A stretch of 48,308 nt of DNA from WVWN01 sp964563535 (GTDB lineage Bacteria; RBG-13-66-14; B26-G2; WVWN01). The stretch covers positions 1 through 48,308 of the forward strand of contig CAZLXP010000004.1 in assembly GCA_964563535.1 (NCBI GenBank), read 5' to 3'. Under the pieces are notes generated by a model, which saw only the letters and a program-made list of their open reading frames with translations, was not told where the DNA came from and did no database searches. The translations under genes and the position numbers were made by a program. How positions within the stretch are numbered: position 1 is the first letter of the stretch; each line of letters begins with the position of its first letter. Positions 31,137 to 37,772 of the stretch are shown here, piece after piece.

Positions 31137-31240
31137 ACCCCGGCTCCTTTCGCGTTCTTCGCCGCCAATATTATAGCAACTCCCCGCATTATATCAAAGA
31201 CGTTTTGTCGGGGCCGCCGCCGGGGGCGCGTTCTGTAGGA

Positions 31241-31598
31241 CCGTGGGTAGGGGCGCACTGTGCGCCCGTACGCCTTACGCCCCGACGACCCCGCGTCGAT
31301 CTTGCGGCCGGGGGCGGCGGGGGTTTTCGTGGGGCGCGGCCTTTAGGCCGTGCCACCAAACCCGACATATCTTTTAAACCTCAAGGCGGGCCGGCCTGAA
31401 GACCGTCCCCTACGTCAGGCCGTGGGTAGGGGCGCACAGCTGTGCGCCCGTACGCCTTACCCCCCGACGACCCCGCGTCGATCTTGCGGTCGGTGGCGAG
31501 GGGTTCCGTAGGGCGCGGCCTTTAGGCCGTGCCACCAAACCCGACATATCTTTAAAACCTCAAGGTGGGCCGGTCTGAAGACCGTCCCCTACGTCAGG
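31241..31598. repeat. Two full tandem copies of a 179-bp repeat
   Basis: CCGTGGGTAGGGGCGCAC starts at 31241, 31420 and 31599, an exact 179-bp period. Each full unit carries a class I palindrome (GTAGGGGCGCAC...), a linker with TCGATCTTGCGG, a class II palindrome (GCGGCCTTTAGGCCG), then CCAAACCCGACATATC, then a class III palindrome ending CCGTCCCCTACGTCAGG. Copies 1 and 2 differ by scattered substitutions and small indels that cancel. No open frame is conserved between them, so this looks non-coding. Confidence 0.9.
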
Positions 31599-31920
31599 CC
31601 GTGGGTAGGGGCGCACAGCTGTACGCCCGTACGCCTTACGCGCCTACGACCCTCGTCGATCTTGCGGTCGGTGGCGGCCCGAGGTTTCGTAGGGGGTTGA
31701 TGTTGGGGCGTGTTTTGTAGGGGCGAATGGCCATTCGCCCCTACCGCGCGTCGATCTTGCGGTCGGCGGCGGCCCGAGGTTTCGTAGGGCGTTGATGTTG
31801 GAGCGTGTTTTGTAGGGGCGCACAGCTGTGCGCCCGTACGCCTTACGCGCCTACGACCCCGCGGCGATCTTGCGGTCGGTGGCGAGGGGTTCCGTAGGGC
31901 GCGGCCTTTAGGCCGTGCCA
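31599..31920. repeat. Partial and rearranged copies of the palindromic repeat family
   Basis: Third copy start at 31599 with class I (31605-31631), then two shorter units containing TTCGTAGGG and GTTGATGTTG linkers and class I palindromes at 31717-31744 (GTAGGGGCGAATGGCCATTC...) and 31812-31839, ending with a class II element at 31894-31920. The last element runs into the 3' end of the minus-strand gene and supplies its stop codon. Confidence 0.85.
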
Positions 31921-32690
31921 ACGCGGCGCGCCGTCTGTCCATTGGGTTTTATCCATCTATTCCATAAATATATAAAGAATTTTATAGCGTTGTCGGTGAC
32001 AAACCGAGCCGTTTCCAAATCTTCTAGTTTACACGCTCTCAATTTTTTATTTAGTTTTCTTATACCGCCATCGCGCCGTAGTGCACGCTTAAATAAATAC
32101 TTAATATCGCCACGGTGCGAAGGGTTTACAAAACGACCATATAAATCATGGCCTTCAAAAACCCAATTATGAGCTACGCCGTTACGGAATTTAAGGACAT
32201 GAAGCCATTTCTCTAAGTAACGTTCGAAACCCCCTAAAGACGCGGTTTGTTTTAATTCCTCGTGAAATAATTCGGGGTAAGACTCTTCGATTTTCCTTTT
32301 AATAGAAAGGGTTTTAAGTAGCTGCTGTTTTACTTCATCCGGCGTCTTATGCTTAATAATTTCTAAATAATAACGTAGGAAATCAATGAAAATCGCTTCA
32401 GAGAAAAAAGCCGCCGCGCATATCGCCAAGTCGTGGTTCAACTCCTCATAAAACGCGACTACTAGGGTTTGCCTTTTAATAACCCTTTCAGCATTATCGA
32501 TTAAACTACCGATTCCTTGTTGTAACCAACCATAATCCCCCAAAAGAATCGGAGTATCGTTATCTTCCAATCCTTCGCAGACCATACAATGAAGCCCTGT
32601 AAAACCTTCGAAATATACATATGGGCTGCCGCAAAGGTTACATTTAGGCCTTTCCTCGACATCGTACCGAGATGAGTCGTTTTTAACCAA
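31908..32690 (-). CDS. AT-rich zinc-ribbon protein with HEPN-like RxxxxH motif
   Basis: 260 residues if started at TTG 32690. No ribosome site or ATG is seen, and the frame is open upstream to near 32745, so the 5' end may be damaged. Residues 17-38 hold CNLC...CMVC, a small zinc ribbon. The rest is helical, with RNGVAHNW (Arg169, His174) giving the Rx4H signature of HEPN ribonuclease/toxin domains, preceded by KWLHVLKF. Base composition is clearly lower in GC than the neighbours. The stop TAA lies inside a class II repeat, so the C-terminal residues RRVGTA may be repeat-encoded. It is possibly a defence or toxin gene of foreign origin; the function is not established. Confidence 0.6.
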   Translation of the reverse strand: MVKNDSSRYDVEERPKCNLCGSPYVYFEGFTGLHCMVCEGLEDNDTPILLGDYGWLQQGIGSLIDNAERVIKRQTLVVAFYEELNHDLAICAAAFFSEAIFIDFLRYYLEIIKHKTPDEVKQQLLKTLSIKRKIEESYPELFHEELKQTASLGGFERYLEKWLHVLKFRNGVAHNWVFEGHDLYGRFVNPSHRGDIKYLFKRALRRDGGIRKLNKKLRACKLEDLETARFVTDNAIKFFIYLWNRWIKPNGQTARRVGTA

Positions 32691-32734
32691 AATATTATTA
32701 CTACTCTGGTGCTGTTTCCTAAAAGATACGCCGA

Positions 32735-32762
32735 GTAAGGGCGTAACGATTCACGCCCCTAC
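32735..32762. repeat. Dispersed GTAAGGGCG/CGCCCCTAC palindrome (diverged class I)
   Basis: A 28-bp inverted repeat with an AACGATT-type centre; it matches the class I family with changes. It lies between the AT-rich gene and the methylase remnant. Its right edge (GTAGGGGCG on the minus strand) contains the TAG that ends the remnant. Confidence 0.7.
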
Positions 32763-33075
32763 GAACCTTCTACAATTTTTATCTCCTCAGCCGTCAAACC
32801 GTATAGCTCGAAAACTAGCTCGTCTATCTGCGCGGAGGTGGCGGCTATAGCCGGGGCGTTGCTCTTGCGGGCCGCCTCGCCCGGGCACAACGCCAACATC
32901 CGCGTAACCAACTTTTCTTTTTCTACGCGGCCCGGGCCAAAACCTTACTTACTTCCGCGCGTAACTCGGCCTCGTTTAAAGCGCAAGCCGCCGCGGCCTT
33001 AAAGCCTTCCGCGACTTCGGGGGCGAGTTCCTTAATTTTCTTCCTGATTTCGTACGGGTCTATTTTAACCATCAT
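32759..33075 (-). pseudogene. Remnant of a type IIG/Eco57I-like restriction-modification methylase
   Basis: From ATG 33075 (with GGAGGAGG upstream) a 50-residue frame (KIDPYEIRKKIKELAPEVAE to LNEAELRAEVSKVL) stops at TAG 32925-32923. A shifted frame then gives RVEKEKLVTRMLAL and ends IDELVFELYGLTAEEIKIVE-GS at 32759. The ending matches the C-terminus of Eco57I/type IIG methylase-endonucleases ([I]D-xLVYELYGLTEEEIxIVEG). The start fits the N-terminus of the same proteins, which are normally about 1000 residues. A large internal deletion plus a frameshift is the simplest reading. Not functional. Confidence 0.7.
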
Positions 33076-33160
33076 ACTTCCTCCTCCCCCCGCCGGCATA
33101 ATATACCCTAGCCTAAGGCGTTGTCAACCCAAAATCATCCGAAATGAGCGGTCGTAAAAT

Positions 33161-33184
33161 AACCCCCTGATTTCTCAGGGGGTT
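33161..33184 (-). terminator. Hairpin terminator beside the tRNA fragment
   Basis: Perfect 10-bp stem AACCCCCTGA/TCAGGGGGTT with a 4-nt loop. On the minus strand it is followed by ATTTTACG. It sits just beyond the tRNA 3' fragment, as the terminator at 34144-34176 does beside the intact tRNA-Thr. Confidence 0.6.
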
Positions 33185-33188
33185 AATA

Positions 33189-33210
33189 AGCCAGGACCGG
33201 GATTCGAACC
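33189..33210 (-). repeat. 22-bp tRNA-Thr 3'-end fragment (possible attachment site)
   Basis: Matches 21 of 22 bases of the 3' end of tRNA-Thr(CGT) at 34177-34198, in the same orientation, 988 bp away. It covers the T-loop TTCGAATCCC and acceptor TCCTGGCT. No 5' tRNA half is found upstream, so it is not a complete tRNA. It could be an att remnant or a decayed tRNA copy. Confidence 0.6.
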
Positions 33211-33282
33211 AAACGTAAGCCCTTTTCGCCACCCTGCCAAGGGCGCCGGCGGCCGCGAAGGCAACTAGTATTATTATCAGGT

Positions 33283-33313
33283 GGAATGGATTTAATTATT
33301 TTTGTTCCATTCC
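33283..33313. promoter_or_regulatory. 8-bp inverted repeat in the leader of the 33409 gene
   Basis: GGAATGGA (33283-33290) and TCCATTCC (33306-33313) with a 15-bp AT-rich spacer, about 95 bp before the ATG. It could be an operator or an mRNA hairpin; no regulator is identified. Confidence 0.3.
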
Positions 33314-33408
33314 GGGAATCTATGTGCTAACATTTTTAGCGGAAGGAAGAGCCCATTTATCGAGGAGGCCTTCAACCATAACGAGCCGAAAGGCGGAGGA
33401 GGAAGAAA

Positions 33409-34122
33409 ATGAAAAAGCTCACCACCGCTGCCATCATCTTAAGTTGTTCACTCGTGGCGGCGCACGCGCAGTACGAAGACCTTAATTGGTCTACTAAAAA
33501 TAAAATAGCCTTCTACCTACCTACGGACGACGTCTCACAAATTAAACCGAAAGACTTCAAAAAAATAGACGCGTCGTACCAACTCGAGTGGACGGCGACC
33601 AACGTCCTCGGCGCCATGAGTGAAAAAGGCCGTACGATGTGGGGCCCTTCGGGATACGTCGACGTATGGTTCGACAACTTCGACCGCGACTACGCGTGGA
33701 TCCTTAAGGAAGCGAAAGAGAAATTGCTAGAGCAGGCGGAAGTGGACGCCGACATCGAGAACTCCAAGAAAGAACACGCCGATTTCCTCGCTTTCGAAGT
33801 CTACGTCAATTGCAGCGACGAGGACGTGTGGGATTTAAGAGAAGCGAACTATTGGCGCATGTGGTTATTGAACGAGGCCGAGGAGCGCGTCTACCCGCTC
33901 AAAATCGTAAAGTACGAAGGATACCCCGAGGTTTCTAAAAAAATAGAGAAAGTCGGCCTTATGGGCGTAGAGTATAAGTATACCTACTACTACGCCGGAT
34001 TCTCGGTTAAATTCCCAAACTTCTACGGCGAACGGCGCCCCGATTCCATCAAGCTAATCATGGCCGGCGAGCTCGGCCAACAAGGGTTCGAATGGGTGTT
34101 CGATAAGAACCCGCAAAAATAA
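33409..34122 (+). CDS. Secreted protein of unknown function
   Basis: 237 residues. GGAGGAGG lies just before the ATG. A clear signal peptide, MKKLTTAAIILSCSLVAAHA, is followed by the mature start QYEDLNWSTKNKIAFYLPTD. The body is rich in aromatic and charged residues (VWFDNFDRDYAWILKEAKEK, YKYTYYYAGFSVKFPNFYGE), suggesting a compact beta/alpha secreted domain. I recognise no family, no VAPAS tag and no T9SS domain. It is the only gene in the ~1 kb segment between the tRNA fragment and tRNA-Thr. Codon use is somewhat less GC-rich than its neighbours. Confidence 0.75.
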   Translation: MKKLTTAAIILSCSLVAAHAQYEDLNWSTKNKIAFYLPTDDVSQIKPKDFKKIDASYQLEWTATNVLGAMSEKGRTMWGPSGYVDVWFDNFDRDYAWILKEAKEKLLEQAEVDADIENSKKEHADFLAFEVYVNCSDEDVWDLREANYWRMWLLNEAEERVYPLKIVKYEGYPEVSKKIEKVGLMGVEYKYTYYYAGFSVKFPNFYGERRPDSIKLIMAGELGQQGFEWVFDKNPQK

Positions 34123-34143
34123 GCGCCGGCTGATAGGGCGACG

Positions 34144-34176
34144 AAAAAAGCCCCCCCTTAGGAGGGGGCTTTTTTT
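34144..34176. terminator. Bidirectional terminator between the 33409 gene and tRNA-Thr
   Basis: AGCCCCC/GGGGGCT hairpin flanked by A and T runs on both sides (AAAAAA before, TTTTTT after). It ends the plus-strand gene and, on the minus strand, the tRNA-Thr unit. Confidence 0.8.
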
Positions 34177-34249
34177 AGCCAGGAGCGGGATTCGAACCCG
34201 CGACCTGTTAATTACGAATCAACTGCTCTACCGACTGAGCTATCCTGGC
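34177..34249 (-). tRNA. tRNA-Thr(CGT)
   Basis: 73 nt. Acceptor GCCAGGA/TCCTGGC, D-arm GCTC...GAGC, anticodon arm GTTGA-TTCGTAA-TTAAC with anticodon CGT, T-arm GCGGG-TTCGAAT-CCCGC, discriminator T; CCA is not encoded. It begins only 5 nt after the stop codon of the 34255 gene on the same strand and ends at a strong terminator. Confidence 0.95.
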
Positions 34250-34254
34250 GTCTT

Positions 34255-34590
34255 CTAGTCGGTGTCGGACCACGTGGCGGTCCAGGTCCCGTAACCGTTC
34301 GTACTAAATACCTCGAGGTAGAAGAGGCCGCCGCCGGTCAAATTGATGGTGTCCCCCTCGGTCAAGTCGAACTCTTCCAGCTCGTTATGGTCCCGGCCGT
34401 AAACCGTAACCCAGAATGCGGTTCCCGCGGGCCAGGTGAAGACGACGTCGAGGTCGGCGGAATCCGCTAATAAGGCGAACTCGTCTTCGTCGGTGTTATC
34501 CGTAACGTAACCGCTGGCGCTTCCCTCGAAGCCGTACGCCGCCGCCGCGACCGCAACCGCCGCGACAAGTACCAACCCGAACCTATCCAT
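34255..34590 (-). CDS. Small secreted beta-sandwich protein (PPC-like) 1
   Basis: 111 residues from ATG 34590, preferred because GGAAGG lies 8 nt upstream; a GTG two codons earlier is too close. Signal peptide MDRFGLVLVAAVAVAAAAYG. The mature part is an acidic ~85-residue beta-domain with a short conserved GGGLFYLEVFS and GTWTATW ending, resembling pre-peptidase C-terminal (PPC) or jelly-roll folds (FALLADSADLDVVFTWPA). It is a paralogue of the next gene upstream. Both lie between two tRNA genes on the same strand. The function is unknown; there is no C-terminal sorting tag. Confidence 0.78.
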   Translation of the reverse strand: MDRFGLVLVAAVAVAAAAYGFEGSASGYVTDNTDEDEFALLADSADLDVVFTWPAGTAFWVTVYGRDHNELEEFDLTEGDTINLTGGGLFYLEVFSTNGYGTWTATWSDTD

Positions 34591-34611
34591 CGCCACGTCC
34601 TTCCGTTAGAG

Positions 34612-34959
34612 TTAACGCTCGTAGAAGGCGGTCCACGCGCCGCCGCCCGATTGGGTGTATACGACGAAAGTGAACTTGCCGCCGCCCTTGAGCTGGATGA
34701 CGGGCCCTTCGGCCAGCGCGAAGTCGCCCAGCTCTTTCCCGGCCTGGCCGAGGACTTTGACGTGAAAGTCGGCCGTGGCCGGATACGTGAACGTCACGTC
34801 CAAAAGCTGCGTCTCGGCGTAAACGTCAAACCGCGCTTCCGTCGCCTCGTCGTAGAGGTAGCCGGAGAAATCGACGGCCTCGGCTAAGACGGCGGTACCG
34901 CCGTACGATAAGGCAATAAACGCCGCAACCAGTAACACTAACCGGCTAATACTATACAT
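34612..34959 (-). CDS. Small secreted beta-sandwich protein (PPC-like) 2
   Basis: 115 residues. Signal peptide MYSISRLVLLVAAFIALSYG, then a ~90-residue beta-domain (SGYLYDEATEARFDVYAETQ, LLDVTFTYPATADFHVKVLG) closing with GGGKFTFVVYTQSGGGAWTA. It aligns in layout with the 34255 protein: SGYLYDE/SGYVTDN, GGGxFxxxV and WTA near the end. No Shine-Dalgarno is visible before the ATG, which follows the tRNA-Phe 3' end by only 13 nt, so the processed transcript would have an unusually short 5' end. Function unknown. Confidence 0.75.
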   Translation of the reverse strand: MYSISRLVLLVAAFIALSYGGTAVLAEAVDFSGYLYDEATEARFDVYAETQLLDVTFTYPATADFHVKVLGQAGKELGDFALAEGPVIQLKGGGKFTFVVYTQSGGGAWTAFYER

Positions 34960-34972
34960 AGAAACGTATATT

Positions 34973-35045
34973 TGCCGCAGGCCGGGGTCGAACCGGCGAC
35001 ACCTGGATTTTCAGTCCAGTGCTCTACCAACTGAGCTACCGCGGC
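34973..35045 (-). tRNA. tRNA-Phe(GAA)
   Basis: 73 nt. Acceptor GCCGCGG/CTGCGGC (one G-T pair), D-arm GCTC...GAGC, anticodon arm CTGGA-CTGAAAA-TCCAG with anticodon GAA, T-arm GCCGG-TTCGACC-CCGGC, discriminator A; CCA is not encoded. It is the first gene of a unit that runs through two small protein genes to tRNA-Thr. Confidence 0.96.
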
Positions 35046-35056
35046 TTTCTTTATAT

Positions 35057-35086
35057 ATAATATAAAAAAACGAGACTCCAAGTCAA
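35057..35086 (-). promoter_or_regulatory. Promoter of the tRNA-Phe unit
   Basis: TTGACT (35086-35081), 18-bp spacer and TATTAT (35062-35057) on the minus strand, placing the start of transcription a few nt before the tRNA-Phe 5' end. Confidence 0.6.
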
Positions 35087-35193
35087 GTTAAAATTCGGCC
35101 GTCGCCCCCTAGACTTCTTCCAGTCGAACAAAAAGTGAACCCCCCGCTTGCGGAAAACTTGCACGTAGACGACGATTATATCGTAAAATTTTG

Positions 35194-35889
35194 ATGATTG
35201 GCGTCAGGCGCGTTTTGACTAGTCATTCGAAATATACCTCGGCGCTCGCCCGGGGCCTCGGCGTCGCCGCGGCGGTCGCCGTAGCGTGCGCGTACAGTTA
35301 CGCCGTATGGCGCGCCGCGGCGTACGCGTGGGCGGCGGGCCTCCGCTTCTACGCGTCCGACCTTATTTCGCCCGACGCCGTAAGGTCGGCGGCGCATTGC
35401 CTCTTTCTAGGGGTACTCGTCTTCGTCTTGCCCCGCTTCGCCGGCGTCGGCCTCCCGCGCGTCAAGAACGCCGGTTGGGCCGCGTACGGCTACGCGGCGC
35501 TGGCGGCGGTCGCCGGCATCGCGGTCGCCGCCAACCACGTCCGCCCCTTCTTCTCCAGCCCGTTCGCCGGGAAGGGGCCGCTTTTCTTCACGCTCGGGCC
35601 GTTGGCGTGGGAGCTTCTGTGGCCGGGCTTCGCGTACGGCTTCGCGACGGCGCTCGCCGGGCCGCGGGCGACGGCCCGGGTTTACCACGCGCTCGTCGCG
35701 CTCCTGACGCTGGCCGGCACGGCCTGGTACGCGCCGCTGATGCGCGGCTTGAACCCGCTCGAGACGGTAACTTTTATCGGCCTATCGCTGGCGACCAGCT
35801 TTCTCAGCCTGACGTTGAGGCGCCGTACGGGCAGCATCTGGCCGGGGTTGGCGGGCCACGTCCTGGTAAAATTCTTCCTCACGTGGTGA
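35194..35889 (+). CDS. CPBP-like intramembrane protein with degenerate active-site motif
   Basis: About 231 residues. The start is uncertain: ATG 35194, or a TTG just before it, with no ribosome site. Six to seven membrane helices run from LGVAAAVAVACAYSYAVW onward. The C-terminal TGSIWPGLAGHVLVKFFLTW matches motif 4 of CPBP/CAAX proteases (TGSIxxxxxxHxxxN), with His kept and Asn replaced by Lys. The segment where EExxxR is expected reads WELLWPG, so only part of motif 1 remains. It may be a CPBP relative that lost proteolytic activity. It stands alone between the tRNA unit and the 36003 operon. Confidence 0.65.
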   Translation: MIGVRRVLTSHSKYTSALARGLGVAAAVAVACAYSYAVWRAAAYAWAAGLRFYASDLISPDAVRSAAHCLFLGVLVFVLPRFAGVGLPRVKNAGWAAYGYAALAAVAGIAVAANHVRPFFSSPFAGKGPLFFTLGPLAWELLWPGFAYGFATALAGPRATARVYHALVALLTLAGTAWYAPLMRGLNPLETVTFIGLSLATSFLSLTLRRRTGSIWPGLAGHVLVKFFLTW

Positions 35890-35947
35890 ACAAAGCGGAA
35901 GATGAAAGCACGACGGAACCGGGCGTTTTCGAACGTAAAAACCCCAT

Positions 35948-35976
35948 TTGCGGAATGTCTCGCCGTTATTTATAAT
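35948..35976 (+). promoter_or_regulatory. Promoter of the 36003-37519 operon
   Basis: TTGCGG, 17-bp spacer and exact TATAAT, with AAAGGGA before the ATG at 36003. Confidence 0.7.
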
Positions 35977-36002
35977 GGCGGGCCGGGTTAAAGGGATAAT
36001 CT

Positions 36003-36845
36003 ATGGACGACCGCTTTGGCGAAATTTTATTAGCTAAGCGCGAGGTCGTAACGGCCTTTCCCGAGTGGATGCTCCCGGCCGAAACGGTGGCGCGCCTCCG
36101 CGCCGCGGCCGGGGCCGCCATAATCGAGGTCGCGGGCCGCGACAGCGTGGCGGCGGCCTTGCGCGCCGTCGTCGAGGACGGCTACCGCCTCTTCCTCCCC
36201 ACCGTCGCCTATACCGGCACCGAGTTCGGCGATTGGCAACTGCCGTTCGAAAAGGTCGCATACGTGAGGGAACGGCTGCGCGCCGTCAGGGGCGACGCGG
36301 AAGTTCTCGAGCCGGTAGTCATAGGCGCGCCCGAGCTGTGGCGCTTGCTCTGCGGCCGTTACGTCCTCGCCCAATACCGGCGCTTCGGCTTCTACACCCC
36401 CTGCATCGGCTGCCACGTATACCTGCACGCCCTGCGGGTCCCGCTGGCAAAAAAGGTCGGGTGCCGCGTCGTCGTCGCCGGCGAGCGCGAGAGCCACGGC
36501 GGCCTGGTGAAGCTCAACCAGATACCGCCGGCGCTGGACGCGTACGTCGACCTCCTCGCGCGCTTCGACGTCGAGCTGTCGCTGCCGCTGCGTCGCGTCT
36601 CGTCCGGCGCTGAAATCGACGAACTCGTGGGCGCGGCGGCGGGCGAACGCGAGGACCAGCTCGAGTGCGTCCTGAGCCGAAATTACCGCGACGCCTCGGG
36701 CGCCGTCCCCTACGACGAAGACGCGGTGCGCCGCTTCCTCGCCGAGTTCGCGCTGCCTTTGGCCGAACGCGCCCTGAACGCGTACCTCGCCGGCGAACGC
36801 CCCGATTATGAAACCCTGGCCGACGACTTATGGCCGACGAGCTGA
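36003..36845 (+). CDS. Uncharacterised protein with PP-loop-like motif and CxxC pair
   Basis: 280 residues, cytoplasmic by composition. Residues 40-51 (IIEVAGRDSVAA) resemble an ATP-pyrophosphatase P-loop (normally SGGxDS), with GRDS in place of GGxDS. CIGCHVYLH at 134-142 holds a CxxC pair that could bind metal. GERESHGG at 160-167 and KLNQIPPALDAY are further strongly conserved-looking stretches. I do not recognise a characterised member. It overlaps the CDP-alcohol phosphatidyltransferase gene by 16 bp and is preceded by a good promoter, so a shared pathway in lipid head-group or nucleotide activation is possible but unproven. Confidence 0.7.
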   Translation: MDDRFGEILLAKREVVTAFPEWMLPAETVARLRAAAGAAIIEVAGRDSVAAALRAVVEDGYRLFLPTVAYTGTEFGDWQLPFEKVAYVRERLRAVRGDAEVLEPVVIGAPELWRLLCGRYVLAQYRRFGFYTPCIGCHVYLHALRVPLAKKVGCRVVVAGERESHGGLVKLNQIPPALDAYVDLLARFDVELSLPLRRVSSGAEIDELVGAAAGEREDQLECVLSRNYRDASGAVPYDEDAVRRFLAEFALPLAERALNAYLAGERPDYETLADDLWPTS

Positions 36846-37519
36846 AATCCTGGGACGGACGGCCGCTCGACTGGCGCACTAAGGCCACCGACCGCTTCGT
36901 CCTCCGGTGGATAAAGCGCTACCTGAGCGCCCCCGTCAGCTTGTGGCTAAGCCGCATTCCAGCCGCCAGGCCGTGGATGGCGACCGCGGCGTCGGCCCTT
37001 CTGGGCGCCGCCGCCGGCGTCATATTCGCGTTGGGTTATGGATGGCAGGCGGGCGTCGTCGCCGCCGCGGCACAAATACTCGACGGCGTGGACGGCCAGC
37101 TCGCGCGATTGAAGGGGGTCTCGAGCCCGCGCGGCGCATACCTGGACTCGGCGCTCGACCGCGTCGTCGACGGCGCGATGACCCTCGGAACGATAATATA
37201 CCTCGCGCGGACGCCGCTCGCGTATGGCTTTTACTTGCCGGCGGTACTCACGGTCGGCGCCGTCGCCTTAGTCGCCTCTAACCTGGTAAGTTATTCGGGG
37301 GCGCGAGCCGGAGAACTCGGCCTAAAGCTAGCCGCCAGGCCCACGCTCGCGAGCAAGGGAACGCGGATGGCCGTCATGGTATTGGGCGCGGTGGCGACCG
37401 TCTTGTGGAAACAGGCGCCGCTCGTGGCCTTGGCCTACTTAGCGGTCCACCCGACGGCCGCGGTAATCGCTCGCGTCGCACAAGCCCGACCGGCTACCGA
37501 ACAGGAGCGGCGGGAATAA
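36830..37519 (+). CDS. CDP-alcohol phosphatidyltransferase family protein
   Basis: 229 residues, with the complete family signature DGQLAR-x8-G-x3-D-x3-D at residues 88-110 (DGVDGQLARLKGVSSPRG then AYLDSALD). Asp85, Asp88, Asp106 and Asp110 are the metal-binding and catalytic set. Six membrane helices follow the usual layout. The enzyme transfers a phosphatidyl or similar group from a CDP-alcohol to a second alcohol (glycerol-phosphate, inositol-phosphate, serine and others); the acceptor cannot be read from sequence. The start overlaps the preceding gene by 16 bp, and a Lys/Arg-rich N-terminus (RTKATDRFVLRWIKRYLS) precedes the first helix. Confidence 0.9.
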   Translation: MADELKSWDGRPLDWRTKATDRFVLRWIKRYLSAPVSLWLSRIPAARPWMATAASALLGAAAGVIFALGYGWQAGVVAAAAQILDGVDGQLARLKGVSSPRGAYLDSALDRVVDGAMTLGTIIYLARTPLAYGFYLPAVLTVGAVALVASNLVSYSGARAGELGLKLAARPTLASKGTRMAVMVLGAVATVLWKQAPLVALAYLAVHPTAAVIARVAQARPATEQERRE

Positions 37520-37604
37520 AAAATCCTATCGTAAATACCGGGCGAATTCCCCCCCGACCCGGCCGGATATACTTGGAACGCATTCAGCGCCGGTATACTT
37601 TATA

Positions 37605-37634
37605 TTGGAATAATCTTTTTACTCGGATTATAAT
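37605..37634 (+). promoter_or_regulatory. Promoter of the T9SS-substrate gene
   Basis: TTGGAA, 18-bp spacer and TATAAT. It gives a leader of about 130 nt ending in AAGGAGAG before the GTG at 37773. The rest of the 253-bp intergenic region holds no gene. Confidence 0.5.
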
Positions 37635-37772
37635 AACAAAAGGGGCGGGAATCAGCGGCCACGAGCATAAAATATCGAAGCACCTTTCGCGCTATTTAGC
37701 CGTCGAACTTAATACACCCGGCCCGTTCAGCCGCCGGGAAATACGCGGGCCTACATCAAGGAGAGAATCACC

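Noticed and set aside
31241..31839. Possible CRISPR array
   Set aside because: The repeat period is 179 bp with internal palindromes and near-identical content; there is no short repeat with unique spacers and no cas gene nearby.
31589..31942. 117-codon minus-strand frame in the repeat region
   Set aside because: It translates the repeats themselves (recurring RRVRRTGAQLCAPT), with no start signal; a product of the repeated DNA, not a gene.
33211..33300. Complete second tRNA at the 3' fragment site
   Set aside because: No acceptor 5' strand, D-arm or anticodon arm can be folded upstream of the T-loop fragment at 33189-33210.
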